Shown one piece after another: positions 7,006 through 14,271 of a DNA stretch of 17,681 nt (its first letter is position 1; every line of letters starts with the position of its first letter). The stretch is from assembly GCA_937952285.1 (NCBI GenBank), contig CALFZE010000128.1, positions 1 to 17,681 on the forward strand, in the 5' to 3' direction. The notes below the pieces were generated by a model that ran no database searches, was not told the origin of the DNA, and was given only the letters and a program-made list of their open reading frames with translations. This stretch comes from UBA2428 sp002343545. Lineage in GTDB: Bacteria; Bdellovibrionota; UBA2428. The translations under genes were made by a program, and so were the position numbers.

Positions 7006-8253
7006 CTACTTCGCGCTCCACAGGGCGTCTTTCTCGAGGGACTTGTCGACGCAGTTCATGAGGGTGGTCAAGTTGCCCCCGGTCGAGTTCCCGATCGGTC
7101 CGAAGTGCATGTACTCCGCTTTGAAGAGCGGAACGCAAGCCGGCGGCCGGTCGTGGGTGGCATGGTTGCGCCAAAGGGCGCCCGGCGCCGGCGCGACGCC
7201 GTTGTCGTCCATGCTCTGCACGGTCAGGGACTGAAGGATCTTGTTCACGCCGCAGTAGCTGGCGAAGGTTTGGTAGGGACTACGGAGTTCGGCTTCCAGT
7301 TTTTCCTTGTCGGGCGTCATGAGGCAGCCGTGCAAGACTTTCGCCACGACGTCGCCTTCTTGGGGTTTGCTGAAGCGCTCGCGACTGGCCTTAACGTTCG
7401 CGTCGGGCGCTTCGCTGTCGAAGCTCGTGTAGGCGTTCCAGGCGTCCACGCAAGGGAGCATGTTCGCGGGCTCCCGGGGCTTGAATTGGTAGATCGAAAG
7501 ATCGCCCACGTTGTTCATCTGGGTGAGCGAGGCGGGCGATCGCAAGCTCTCGACGTAAGCCAGGCACGTCATGAAAGTTTTCCAAAGGTGGCCCAGCTGC
7601 GCGTGTTCCGGAACCGACTTGTAGAGCCGGTAACCCGAAGACGGCTTCTCCAAGACCGTCGCGTTGGCTTCGTAGATTCGCTTCGAGAGGGAAGTGTGGA
7701 GTTCGTTAAAGCGGGCGATGCTCTTGATCGTGGCGTTGGTCTGCTTGGCGCTCGCGCTTAGGGGATTGCGAAGGCCGCTGCCTTTTTTCGCCGTGAGATC
7801 TCCCGGAGGGCAAAGGGGAAAGTGCCAAAGGGCGTAGGGCTCCGTGCCCGTCGGTCGGATCGTTTTTGAACCGAGTGTTTTGAGCCGGACCGGCATGCCG
7901 TCGCCGGCGGCCGCGTTCACGAAGGTGTTCAGGCGATCGCCGATCGTCGCGCCCTGGTTGTCGTAACCGATGGGGCCGCAACCATCCACCGGCGAGGCGC
8001 CCCACTTCTTGATCTGCTCGGCGGGATAGCTCGGATCGTTCAGGACCCGGCGGGCTTCGCCGCCGAGAATCGCGTGGGCCCGACCGGGGTAATCATAGAA
8101 AAACCCCGACGAGCGATCGCCCTGTCCGTAGGGGATAGGGAGGGCATGACCCGCGAGCGGGGCGGCCTCGGGGACGACGGGCGCGCCGGGGCCGGCGATC
8201 GTCGCGAGCATCCAGAGGGCCCCGAAGGAGGAGCCGAATCGGAAACTTCTCAT
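7006..8253 (-). CDS. Secreted protein with possible lysozyme-like motif, function unknown
   Basis: A 415-residue protein without a recognised family. The N-terminus (MRSFRFGSSFGALWMLATIAGPGAP) is a probable signal peptide, followed by a Pro/Ala-rich stretch. The mature protein has several cysteines (92, 148, 230, 268 and others further on), consistent with a disulfide-stabilised periplasmic or exported protein. Around 228-257 the sequence MTCLAYVESL...NNVGDLSIYQF resembles the E-S...G-L-x-Q motif of lysozyme-like/lytic transglycosylase domains, with Glu235 as possible catalytic acid. That is suggestive only; the other motifs are not clear. The gene follows the DUF1304 gene by 45 bp and may be part of the ligA transcript, but has no strong ribosome site. 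Confidence 0.6.
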   Translation of the reverse strand: MRSFRFGSSFGALWMLATIAGPGAPVVPEAAPLAGHALPIPYGQGDRSSGFFYDYPGRAHAILGGEARRVLNDPSYPAEQIKKWGASPVDGCGPIGYDNQGATIGDRLNTFVNAAAGDGMPVRLKTLGSKTIRPTGTEPYALWHFPLCPPGDLTAKKGSGLRNPLSASAKQTNATIKSIARFNELHTSLSKRIYEANATVLEKPSSGYRLYKSVPEHAQLGHLWKTFMTCLAYVESLRSPASLTQMNNVGDLSIYQFKPREPANMLPCVDAWNAYTSFDSEAPDANVKASRERFSKPQEGDVVAKVLHGCLMTPDKEKLEAELRSPYQTFASYCGVNKILQSLTVQSMDDNGVAPAPGALWRNHATHDRPPACVPLFKAEYMHFGPIGNSTGGNLTTLMNCVDKSLEKDALWSAK

Positions 8254-8298
8254 TTCGAATCAGTCTAACTCAGGCCGAGGAAATCCGCAGGATCAAGT

Positions 8299-8661
8299 TT
8301 ACGTCGCGAGGAGCGCGGCCAGGCCCAGGAGCGCCGGCACGGATTGCACGACAAAGATCTTGGGGTTCACCGTGCGGCCGCCGTAGACGCCCGCGACCGC
8401 GACGCATCCCAAAAAGAAGAGCGCGATCTGGCGGCCGAAGGCGGCGTCGGGGTGCAGGAGCGACCAGGCGAGTCCGGCCGCGAGGAAGCCGTTGTAGAGG
8501 CCTTGGTTCGCGGCCAGGACCGCCGTCGCTTGGGCGCGCTCGAGCGTCTGTCCGAAGACGCGCAACCCGCGAGGCTTCGTCCAAAGGAGCATCTCGAGCA
8601 CCATGAAGTAAACGTGCAAGAGGGCGACGACGCAAACGAGGACCTTGGCGGCGAGACTCAT
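8299..8661 (-). CDS. DUF1304 integral membrane protein
   Basis: A 120-residue protein with four hydrophobic segments (about 4-24, 51-69, 79-95, 103-119), characteristic of the DUF1304 family of small inner-membrane proteins. The hallmark ANQGLYNGFLAAGL is at 51-64, along with GVYGG...NPKIFVVQ. Function of the family is unknown. Start ATG 8661 lies 4 bp after the ligA stop, with GAGGGC right before it, so translation is probably coupled to ligA. A longer in-frame reading upstream lies within ligA and is non-homologous, so it was not used. Confidence 0.85.
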   Translation of the reverse strand: MSLAAKVLVCVVALLHVYFMVLEMLLWTKPRGLRVFGQTLERAQATAVLAANQGLYNGFLAAGLAWSLLHPDAAFGRQIALFFLGCVAVAGVYGGRTVNPKIFVVQSVPALLGLAALLAT

Positions 8662-8665
8662 GCCC

Positions 8666-10732
8666 TCATGATGAGGGCAGATCGGGACGTTGTCCACGCA
8701 GGAGGGCCTGCATTCCTTCCTCTCCCACGACGAGCACGCCCAGGTCCTGGGCCTTCTTGAGTTTGGACCCTGCCTTTTCGCCGGCCACGAGCACGGAGGT
8801 CTTCTTGGAAACCGAATCCGTGACCGTGCCGCCAAGGGCCTTGAGCGCGTCGCGGATCTCGTCGCGTCCCTTCGAGAGCGTGCCCGTGATGACGAAGGTG
8901 AGCCCGCTCAGGGGGCCCGTGCTTTCGCCCGCGGCCTTGACCTCGTGGACCGCGAAGGGGCCCGTGAGTCCGAGTCGCCGGAAGTCCTCTAGCTCGGCGC
9001 GGAAGTCGGGCCGGGCCGCCGCGCGCGCGAGCGAAGCCGCCGTCTCGGGCCCCACGTTCGGGAGCTCGACGAGCTCGGCTTCGCCCAGCGCGAAGAGACG
9101 GTCCACGCCGCCCGTCGCCGCGACGAGCTCCTCGGCCGTCGTCTCGCCGATGAGGTCGATGCCGAGGCCGAAGAGAAAACGAGCCGGCGTTTGCGCCTTG
9201 CTGTCTTCGATGGCCTTGAGGAGCTTGAGCACGGATTTTTCGCCGAGGCCCTCGGTGTTGAGCAGCTCTTCGCGACGCTCGGGCAAGCGGTAGATGTCGG
9301 GCAGGGTGCGGATCCATTCCTTCGCGAAGAAGGTCTCGAGCCACTGGTCGCCGAGCCCGCGGATATCCATCGCGCGTCGCGAGGCAAAGTGGCGCAGACG
9401 TTCGACGACCTTGGCCGGGCACGAGGTCGACGGGCACACGATGGCGCTCTTCTCGCGCACGACGGGCGTGCCGCAAGCGGGGCAGCGTTCGGGCAAGCGG
9501 TAAGGCGGGGGATCGCCTTGGCGCAAGGAGGCGTCCACGCGCACGACTTCGGGGATGACGTCGCCCGCGCGACGGATCCACACGGTGTCGCCTTCGCGCA
9601 CGTCCTTCAGGTCGATCTGATCCTGGTTGTGCAGGGTCGCGCGCGAGACCGTGACGCCGGCCACGTTCACGGGGCGCAGGTGGGCGACGGGCGTGAGCGC
9701 CCCCGTGCGGCCGACCTGCACGTCGATGCGTTCGACCACGGTGAGCGCCTCGAGCGCGGGAAGCTTGTAGGCGAGGGCCCAGCGCGGCGAGTTCGCGATG
9801 GCGCCGAGCCGTCGGCGGAGCTCGGGGTCGTCCACCTTGAGCACGAGGCCGTCGATGTCGTAGCCCCGTTCGTTCGTCTGCCGGATGCGGACGTAGTCGT
9901 CGCAAAGCTTCGCGAAGTCCGCGAGGCTCGCGACTTCGAAGCGCTTCGCGTTCACGCGGAAGCCGAGGCGTTCGAGCGCGGCGAGCGTCTCGGACTGGCT
10001 TCGCTCGACGCCGTTTTCGGCGAGGATCTGGTAGGCCGCGAAGCGCAGCGGACGCTTGGCGGTCACGCGCGAGTCGAGCAGGCGCACGGTTCCCGCGGCG
10101 GCGTTGCGCGGGTTCGCGAAGGGCTTTTCGCCGGCTGCTTCGAGCTCGCGGTTCACGCGCGCGAAGCCGCGATGGTCCATGTAGACCTCGCCGCGCACTT
10201 CCATCGTGGCGCGCTCGTCGATCTCGAGGGGAACGTCGTGCAGCGTGCGCACGTTCTCGGTCACGATCTCGCCGACCTCGCCGTCGCCGCGGGTCGTGGC
10301 GATCTCGAGGCGCCCGTCGCGGTAAGTGAGGGACATGGCGAGTCCGTCGAGCTTCTCTTCGACGACGCTCGGGTAGATCTCGTCGCCGCCGGCTTTGAGC
10401 GCGGCGAGTTTTTCGTCGTCGCCCAGCAGCCGCGCGGCGCGTTCGAAGAAGTCGCGGACTTCTTCGAGAGAGAAGGCGTTCGCGAGCGAAAGCATGGGCC
10501 GCAGGTGACGGTGTTTTGACGTCGAGGCCCGCGGCGGCGCGCCCACCCGCTGCGTCGGGCTTTTGGCGGAGCGGAGCTCGGGATGCGCGTCCTCGAGCGC
10601 CCGTAGCTCTCGAAACGCTTCGTCGTAGACGGAATCGGGCACGGCCGGATCGTCGTTCTCGTAGTAGGCGCGCGCCCACGCGTTCAGTTTTTCGACGAGC
10701 TCGCGGATTCTCGCTTCCGGCTTGTGCGGCAT
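8666..10732 (-). CDS. ligA: NAD-dependent DNA ligase LigA
   Basis: A 688-residue enzyme sealing nicks during replication and repair using NAD+. All domains are present in order: Ia (about 1-70, with the AYYENDDPAVPDSVYDE NMN-binding signature), the adenylation domain with catalytic Lys127 in the K-L-D-G motif, the OB fold (about 325-405, GRTGALTPVA), a four-Cys zinc finger (Cys417, 420, 433, 438), helix-hairpin-helix repeats (about 450-570, including LPNVGPETAASLA), and a C-terminal BRCT domain (606-680, LSGLTFVITGTLSKGRDEI). The length matches family members. ATG 10732 begins MPHKPEARI at the expected domain Ia start; an upstream in-frame extension runs into ftsE on the opposite strand. It is divergent from ftsE with 37 bp between starts. 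Confidence 0.97.
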   Translation of the reverse strand: MPHKPEARIRELVEKLNAWARAYYENDDPAVPDSVYDEAFRELRALEDAHPELRSAKSPTQRVGAPPRASTSKHRHLRPMLSLANAFSLEEVRDFFERAARLLGDDEKLAALKAGGDEIYPSVVEEKLDGLAMSLTYRDGRLEIATTRGDGEVGEIVTENVRTLHDVPLEIDERATMEVRGEVYMDHRGFARVNRELEAAGEKPFANPRNAAAGTVRLLDSRVTAKRPLRFAAYQILAENGVERSQSETLAALERLGFRVNAKRFEVASLADFAKLCDDYVRIRQTNERGYDIDGLVLKVDDPELRRRLGAIANSPRWALAYKLPALEALTVVERIDVQVGRTGALTPVAHLRPVNVAGVTVSRATLHNQDQIDLKDVREGDTVWIRRAGDVIPEVVRVDASLRQGDPPPYRLPERCPACGTPVVREKSAIVCPSTSCPAKVVERLRHFASRRAMDIRGLGDQWLETFFAKEWIRTLPDIYRLPERREELLNTEGLGEKSVLKLLKAIEDSKAQTPARFLFGLGIDLIGETTAEELVAATGGVDRLFALGEAELVELPNVGPETAASLARAAARPDFRAELEDFRRLGLTGPFAVHEVKAAGESTGPLSGLTFVITGTLSKGRDEIRDALKALGGTVTDSVSKKTSVLVAGEKAGSKLKKAQDLGVLVVGEEGMQALLRGQRPDLPSS

Positions 10733-10751
10733 AGCATCAATTCGATACAAT
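10722..10751 (+). promoter_or_regulatory. Candidate promoter for ftsE
   Basis: TTGTGC at 10722-10727 and TACAAT at 10746-10751 are separated by 18 bp and lie over the start of the divergent ligA gene. The predicted start site is only about 12 bases before the ftsE ATG, which would leave a very short leader that still includes the AGGGGGG ribosome site. Pattern match only. Confidence 0.3.
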
Positions 10752-10769
10752 GGCTTAGGGGGGTTGCCA

Positions 10770-11510
10770 ATGGCCGTATCGGCGATCGTTGAGTTGCGGG
10801 ACGTTGACAAGGAATTTACGCGAGGTGCCGAGAAGCATCATGCTTTGGCGCGCGTCACGATGCGGCTGGGCGAGGGCGAGTTCGTCTTTTTGACGGGAGC
10901 CTCGGGCGCCGGAAAGACGACGCTCATGCGCATGGTCCTGGGATTGGACCGACCGACCCGGGGCGAAGTCTTCGCGCTCGGGCGTTCCATCGCGGGACTC
11001 TCGGAGTCCCAGCGTCGCGCCCTGCGCCGCGAGATCGGCATCATCTTCCAAGATCACCGTCTCATCGCTTCGCTCGACGTCTTCCAGAACGTCGAGCTGC
11101 CGCTCACCTTCATGGGGCTCAGCCGACCCGAACGCGAGAAGCGCGTGTTCGAGATTCTCGAGACCGTGCAGATGCGCGACCACGCCCGCAGTCCCGTGGA
11201 CATCCTGAGCGCCGGGGAACGGCAGCGCATCGGCGTCGCCCGGGCGCTCGTGCATTGTCCCAAGCTCCTCGTGGCCGACGAACCCACGGGCAACCTGGAC
11301 CCCGTCACGGCCCGCCAGCTCATTCGCATGCTGCGCGAGCTCAAGGGTTACGGCACGACGGTCTTCATCGCGACGCACGATATGGGGCTCGTGCGGGATT
11401 TCGGCGGCCGCGTCCTCGAGCTCGTGGGGGGCACGCTCCCGACGGTCGAGGCCCAAACCAAGGGCAAGGCCTACCGCGTGCCGACCTTCTGGAACGGAGC
11501 GAACGTATGA
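10770..11510 (+). CDS. ftsE: Cell-division ABC transporter ATP-binding protein FtsE
   Basis: A 246-residue ABC ATPase. Walker A is GASGAGKT (43-50), the Q-loop Gln is in FQDHRLI (93-99), the signature is LSAGERQR (146-153; the common form is LSGGE), Walker B is LLVADEPTGNLDP (166-178), and the switch His is in ATHDM (201-205). FQDHRLI and the following gene identify it as FtsE rather than a generic MacB-type ATPase. With FtsX it senses division state in the cytoplasm and drives periplasmic peptidoglycan hydrolysis. ATG 10770 follows an AGGGGGG ribosome site; its TGA overlaps the ftsX ATG (ATGA), so the subunits are translationally coupled. Confidence 0.95.
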   Translation: MAVSAIVELRDVDKEFTRGAEKHHALARVTMRLGEGEFVFLTGASGAGKTTLMRMVLGLDRPTRGEVFALGRSIAGLSESQRRALRREIGIIFQDHRLIASLDVFQNVELPLTFMGLSRPEREKRVFEILETVQMRDHARSPVDILSAGERQRIGVARALVHCPKLLVADEPTGNLDPVTARQLIRMLRELKGYGTTVFIATHDMGLVRDFGGRVLELVGGTLPTVEAQTKGKAYRVPTFWNGANV

Positions 11511-12400
11511 ACTTCCGCATGGCCCTCAAGCATCTCCTCTCGCGTCCCTTCTCGACGGCGCTCACGATCCTGGGCGTCGCGCTCGGGCTGAGCGTGCTCG
11601 GGTCCTTCTGGATGGTCGTGGAGAATCTCGAGCGCGTCCGTTCGGCCCGCTCGAACCGCCCCACGGTCGAGTCCGGCCTCACGGTCTTCCTGGACTCCAA
11701 ACTTTCCGCGGTCGAAGTGGACGGCCTCAAGAATCGCCTTTCGGCCGACGGCCGCTTCCAGACCGTGACGGTGGTTCCGCCCGACCAGGCCCTCCGCAGC
11801 CTCGAAGCCCAGTTCGGCGAGGCGCTCACGAAGATCTTCGAAGGCAGCGAGTTGCCGGTCACGCTCAAGCTCGTCTTCAACGGCACGAGCCTGCGTCGCG
11901 ACGAGTTCCTCACGCTCCAGAACCAACTGCGTTCGATCCCCGGGGTCCTCGACGTGGACGACGGCACGGGCCTCATGCCGAGCGACCAGACGGCCTTGCC
12001 CACGCGCATCCTGAGCTGGGCGACGGCCCTGCTCGTGTTCGTCTTCGCGGGCGTCGCGCTCCTCGTGAGCCACCTTATCCGCCTCGCGTTCGAGTCCTTG
12101 CGCGGCGAGATCGAGACGATGAAGGTGCTCGGCGCCTCGGCGTTCTGGATCCTGCGCCCGCTCCTCGCGGAAGGATTGCTGCTCGGCCTCTGCGGGGCCG
12201 CGCTCGCCGTGGGCTTCGTGAGTTTCGGCGTGCAGGTCGCGATCCCCAAGTTTTCGGCTTTCCTTCTGCCGAAGGACGTCGTCATCAATATGCTTTCGAC
12301 GAACTCGCTCTTGCAGCTCGTCGGGTTGGCGCTGGCCGCTTCCTTCGTGGGGGCGCTCGCGACGTGGCCGCTCGTGGCCCGTCCCCCGCAGGTGAAATGA
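11507..12400 (+). CDS. ftsX: Cell-division ABC transporter permease FtsX
   Basis: A 297-residue inner-membrane protein. TM1 is about 17-38 (ALTILGVALGLSVLGSFWMVV), followed by a periplasmic domain (about 45-165, including VFLDSKLSAVEVDGLKNRL and a VPPDQALRSLEAQFGE segment typical of the FtsX extracellular domain). Three more TM segments are about 168-192, 216-240 and 268-290, giving the four-helix topology of the family. ESLRGEIETMKVLGAS (196-211) is the conserved cytoplasmic coupling loop. It pairs with FtsE and relays its ATPase cycle to the periplasmic activator in the next gene. ATG 11507 overlaps the ftsE stop; the next gene starts 7 bp after the stop. Confidence 0.93.
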   Translation: MNFRMALKHLLSRPFSTALTILGVALGLSVLGSFWMVVENLERVRSARSNRPTVESGLTVFLDSKLSAVEVDGLKNRLSADGRFQTVTVVPPDQALRSLEAQFGEALTKIFEGSELPVTLKLVFNGTSLRRDEFLTLQNQLRSIPGVLDVDDGTGLMPSDQTALPTRILSWATALLVFVFAGVALLVSHLIRLAFESLRGEIETMKVLGASAFWILRPLLAEGLLLGLCGAALAVGFVSFGVQVAIPKFSAFLLPKDVVINMLSTNSLLQLVGLALAASFVGALATWPLVARPPQVK

Positions 12401-12407
12401 GGTCGAC

Positions 12408-13274
12408 GTGAAGCGAAAGATCTGGCTCGGCTTTTTCCTGGCTCCCTTCGTCGCGACGGCGGCGCCGACCGCCGTCGACCCGGACGCGCTCCAGTGGGCC
12501 GAGAAGGAGCAGGAGATCCGCGCCCGCGCGCTCGGCGAGCGCATCGGCCGTCTCAAGGAACAGATCCGTGAGAAGGGACTTCGCTTTCACGCCCTCGACC
12601 AGGGGCCGCGCGCCGTGCTCCACGTCTGGGAAGACGACGACGCGGACCAGGGCACGCGCCAGAAGGTCAAGCGACTCATCCGTCTCTCGGTACGCTCGCA
12701 GCTGAGCGAGCTCTCCCTGCTGAGTCGTCGTTTGAGCGAGGTCGAGTCCGAGCGCGAGTGGATCCGCGCGCAGATCCACGGGCTCCCGGCCGCGATGCTC
12801 GCCGCGAACGCGGCTCCCGCGGCTTCGACGGGCGCGTCGGCGCCCTTCGCGTGCGCGGGCTTCCCCGTCGCTTCGGGCGAGTCGGGCGAGGCGCCCAAGA
12901 TCCTGCAGGACTACGGGCGTCGACGCGACCCCGAGACCGGCATCGAGTGGCGCTCGACGGGGTGGTGGCTTTCGCCCGGCAGCGAGCGCTTCGTGAAAGC
13001 CTGTGCGCCCGGCAAGGTCATCTACTCGGGCCTCGTGCCCGGCCGCCGCCGCGTCGTCATGCTCGAGCACCGCTCGGGCGCGATCACCGTCTACGCGAAC
13101 CTGCGCGAGGACGTGGGCCCGGCGACGGGCGCCGTGGTGCGCGCCGGCGACTCGCTCGGGGAGATCGTCGAACGTCTTTACTTCGAAGTCCGCGCGAAGG
13201 GCGCGGCCGTCGACCCGCGCGAAGCCTTCTCGGGCGCGCAGCTCGCCTCGCTCTTCTCGCGTCCGGCCGGCTAA
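12408..13274 (+). CDS. envC: EnvC-like coiled-coil protein with degenerate LytM domain
   Basis: A 288-residue periplasmic protein. A signal peptide spans about 1-19 (MKRK then WLGFFLAPFVATAAP), a helical, charged coiled-coil-like region spans about 28-125, an Ala/Ser linker spans 130-160, and a LytM/M23-type domain fills 165-275 (ILQDYGRRRDPETGIEW, GKVIYSGLVPGRRRVVMLEH, GEIVERLYFEVRAKG). All four catalytic zinc ligands of M23 peptidases are replaced: the HxxxD region reads STGWW, YAHL reads YANL and HLHF reads RLYF. This is how E. coli EnvC, an amidase activator rather than a peptidase, behaves. The position directly after ftsEX supports it as the FtsX-bound activator. The protein is shorter than E. 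coli EnvC. The GTG at 12408 has GAGG upstream, spanning the ftsX stop. Confidence 0.75.
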   Translation: MKRKIWLGFFLAPFVATAAPTAVDPDALQWAEKEQEIRARALGERIGRLKEQIREKGLRFHALDQGPRAVLHVWEDDDADQGTRQKVKRLIRLSVRSQLSELSLLSRRLSEVESEREWIRAQIHGLPAAMLAANAAPAASTGASAPFACAGFPVASGESGEAPKILQDYGRRRDPETGIEWRSTGWWLSPGSERFVKACAPGKVIYSGLVPGRRRVVMLEHRSGAITVYANLREDVGPATGAVVRAGDSLGEIVERLYFEVRAKGAAVDPREAFSGAQLASLFSRPAG

Positions 13275-13283
13275 GTCGCGCGC

Positions 13284-14204
13284 ATGGGAAAGCTCGGGCT
13301 CGTCGTCTTCTGCCTGCTCGCGGGCGTGCTCGCGCGCCGCTTCCGCGTTTTTCCGGACTCCGCCGCGAGCGCGCTCAACCGCTTCGTCATCTACTTCTCG
13401 TTGCCCGCGATCACGCTGCGACAGATCCATCGCCTCGACTTCGGCGGCGCGGAGAATCTCGCGCCCATCGGGCTCGCTTGGTTGCTCTTCGCGGCGGCCG
13501 CGCTCGTCGTCTATCCGCTCGCCCGGGCCCAGGGTTGGAGCCGCGAAACGGCCGGTGCCTTGCTCCTGACCGCGGGGCTGGGGAACACGTCCTTCGTCGG
13601 CTTCGCGCTGCTCGAGGCCCTGCACGGGGGCGCGGCGCTGCCGCTCGGCGTGCTCGTCGACCAACCCGGCACCTTCCTCGCGATGGCCACGCTCGGGGTC
13701 GGCGCGGCGACCTGGCTTTCGGGTCGTCGCTTAACGCCGCTCGCCATGCTCGGCCGGGTGCTCCGCTTTCCTCCCTTCGTCGCCCTCGTGCTCGCGTTTT
13801 TGCTTCGGCCCTTCGCGATGCCGCCCGCCGTGGACGAAGCCCTGGAGCGTTTGGGCTTCACGCTCGTGCCGCTCGCCCTGACGGCCGTCGGTCTCGAGCT
13901 GCGCCTTTCGCGCGGGGCGCTCCGGCGCGAGGCCCGGCCGCTCCTGCTCGGCCTCGGTTTCAAGCTCGTCCTCGCGCCGCTGCTCGCCTACGCCGTGTAC
14001 GCGCCGTTCCTCGCGAAGGACGGTCTCCCGTTCCGCGTCATCGTCCTCGAGGCGGCCATGGCCCCCATGATCACGGCCGGGATCGTGGCTTCCGAGCACG
14101 GGCTCCGCCCCGATCTCGCGTCGCTCATGGTCGGAGTGGGGATCCCGCTTTCCATCGCGTGGGTGCCCTTCGTGGACTTCCTCCTCGGCCGTCTCGCGGC
14201 GTAG
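13284..14204 (+). CDS. AEC-family (auxin efflux carrier-like) permease
   Basis: A 306-residue polytopic inner-membrane protein of the AEC family, which exports small organic acids or malonate-like substrates. The N-terminal GLVVFCLLAGVLARR and the signature LNRFVIYFSLPAITL (31-45) are characteristic; about ten hydrophobic segments follow, and the second repeat holds AAMAPMITAGIVASEHGL near the C-terminus, which corresponds to the family's conserved P-containing helix. It starts 9 bp after the envC-like stop without an obvious ribosome site, so it is probably read through from ftsEX. A transporter inside this cell-wall cluster is unexpected. The substrate is unknown. Confidence 0.85.
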   Translation: MGKLGLVVFCLLAGVLARRFRVFPDSAASALNRFVIYFSLPAITLRQIHRLDFGGAENLAPIGLAWLLFAAAALVVYPLARAQGWSRETAGALLLTAGLGNTSFVGFALLEALHGGAALPLGVLVDQPGTFLAMATLGVGAATWLSGRRLTPLAMLGRVLRFPPFVALVLAFLLRPFAMPPAVDEALERLGFTLVPLALTAVGLELRLSRGALRREARPLLLGLGFKLVLAPLLAYAVYAPFLAKDGLPFRVIVLEAAMAPMITAGIVASEHGLRPDLASLMVGVGIPLSIAWVPFVDFLLGRLAA

Positions 14205-14233
14205 GTCCGCGTCAGAATTTCGGTTCGCCCGCG

Positions 14234-14262
14234 TTGTGGCCCGGCGGGGGGCCCCGTAAACT
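14234..14262 (+). promoter_or_regulatory. Candidate promoter for ctpA
   Basis: TTGTGG at 14234-14239 and TAAACT at 14257-14262 are exactly 17 bp apart in the 67-bp gap before ctpA. The spacer is very GC-rich and contains GGGGGGCCCC. The implied start site is only a few bases before the ATG, which would make the message nearly leaderless, so this is uncertain. Confidence 0.3.
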
Positions 14263-14271
14263 AGGTTCCCT

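Noticed and set aside
8658..10679. 673-codon minus-strand open frame overlapping ligA in another frame
   Set aside because: Extremely Arg/Ala-rich low-complexity translation; a frame shadow of ligA, whose domains are all intact in the other frame.
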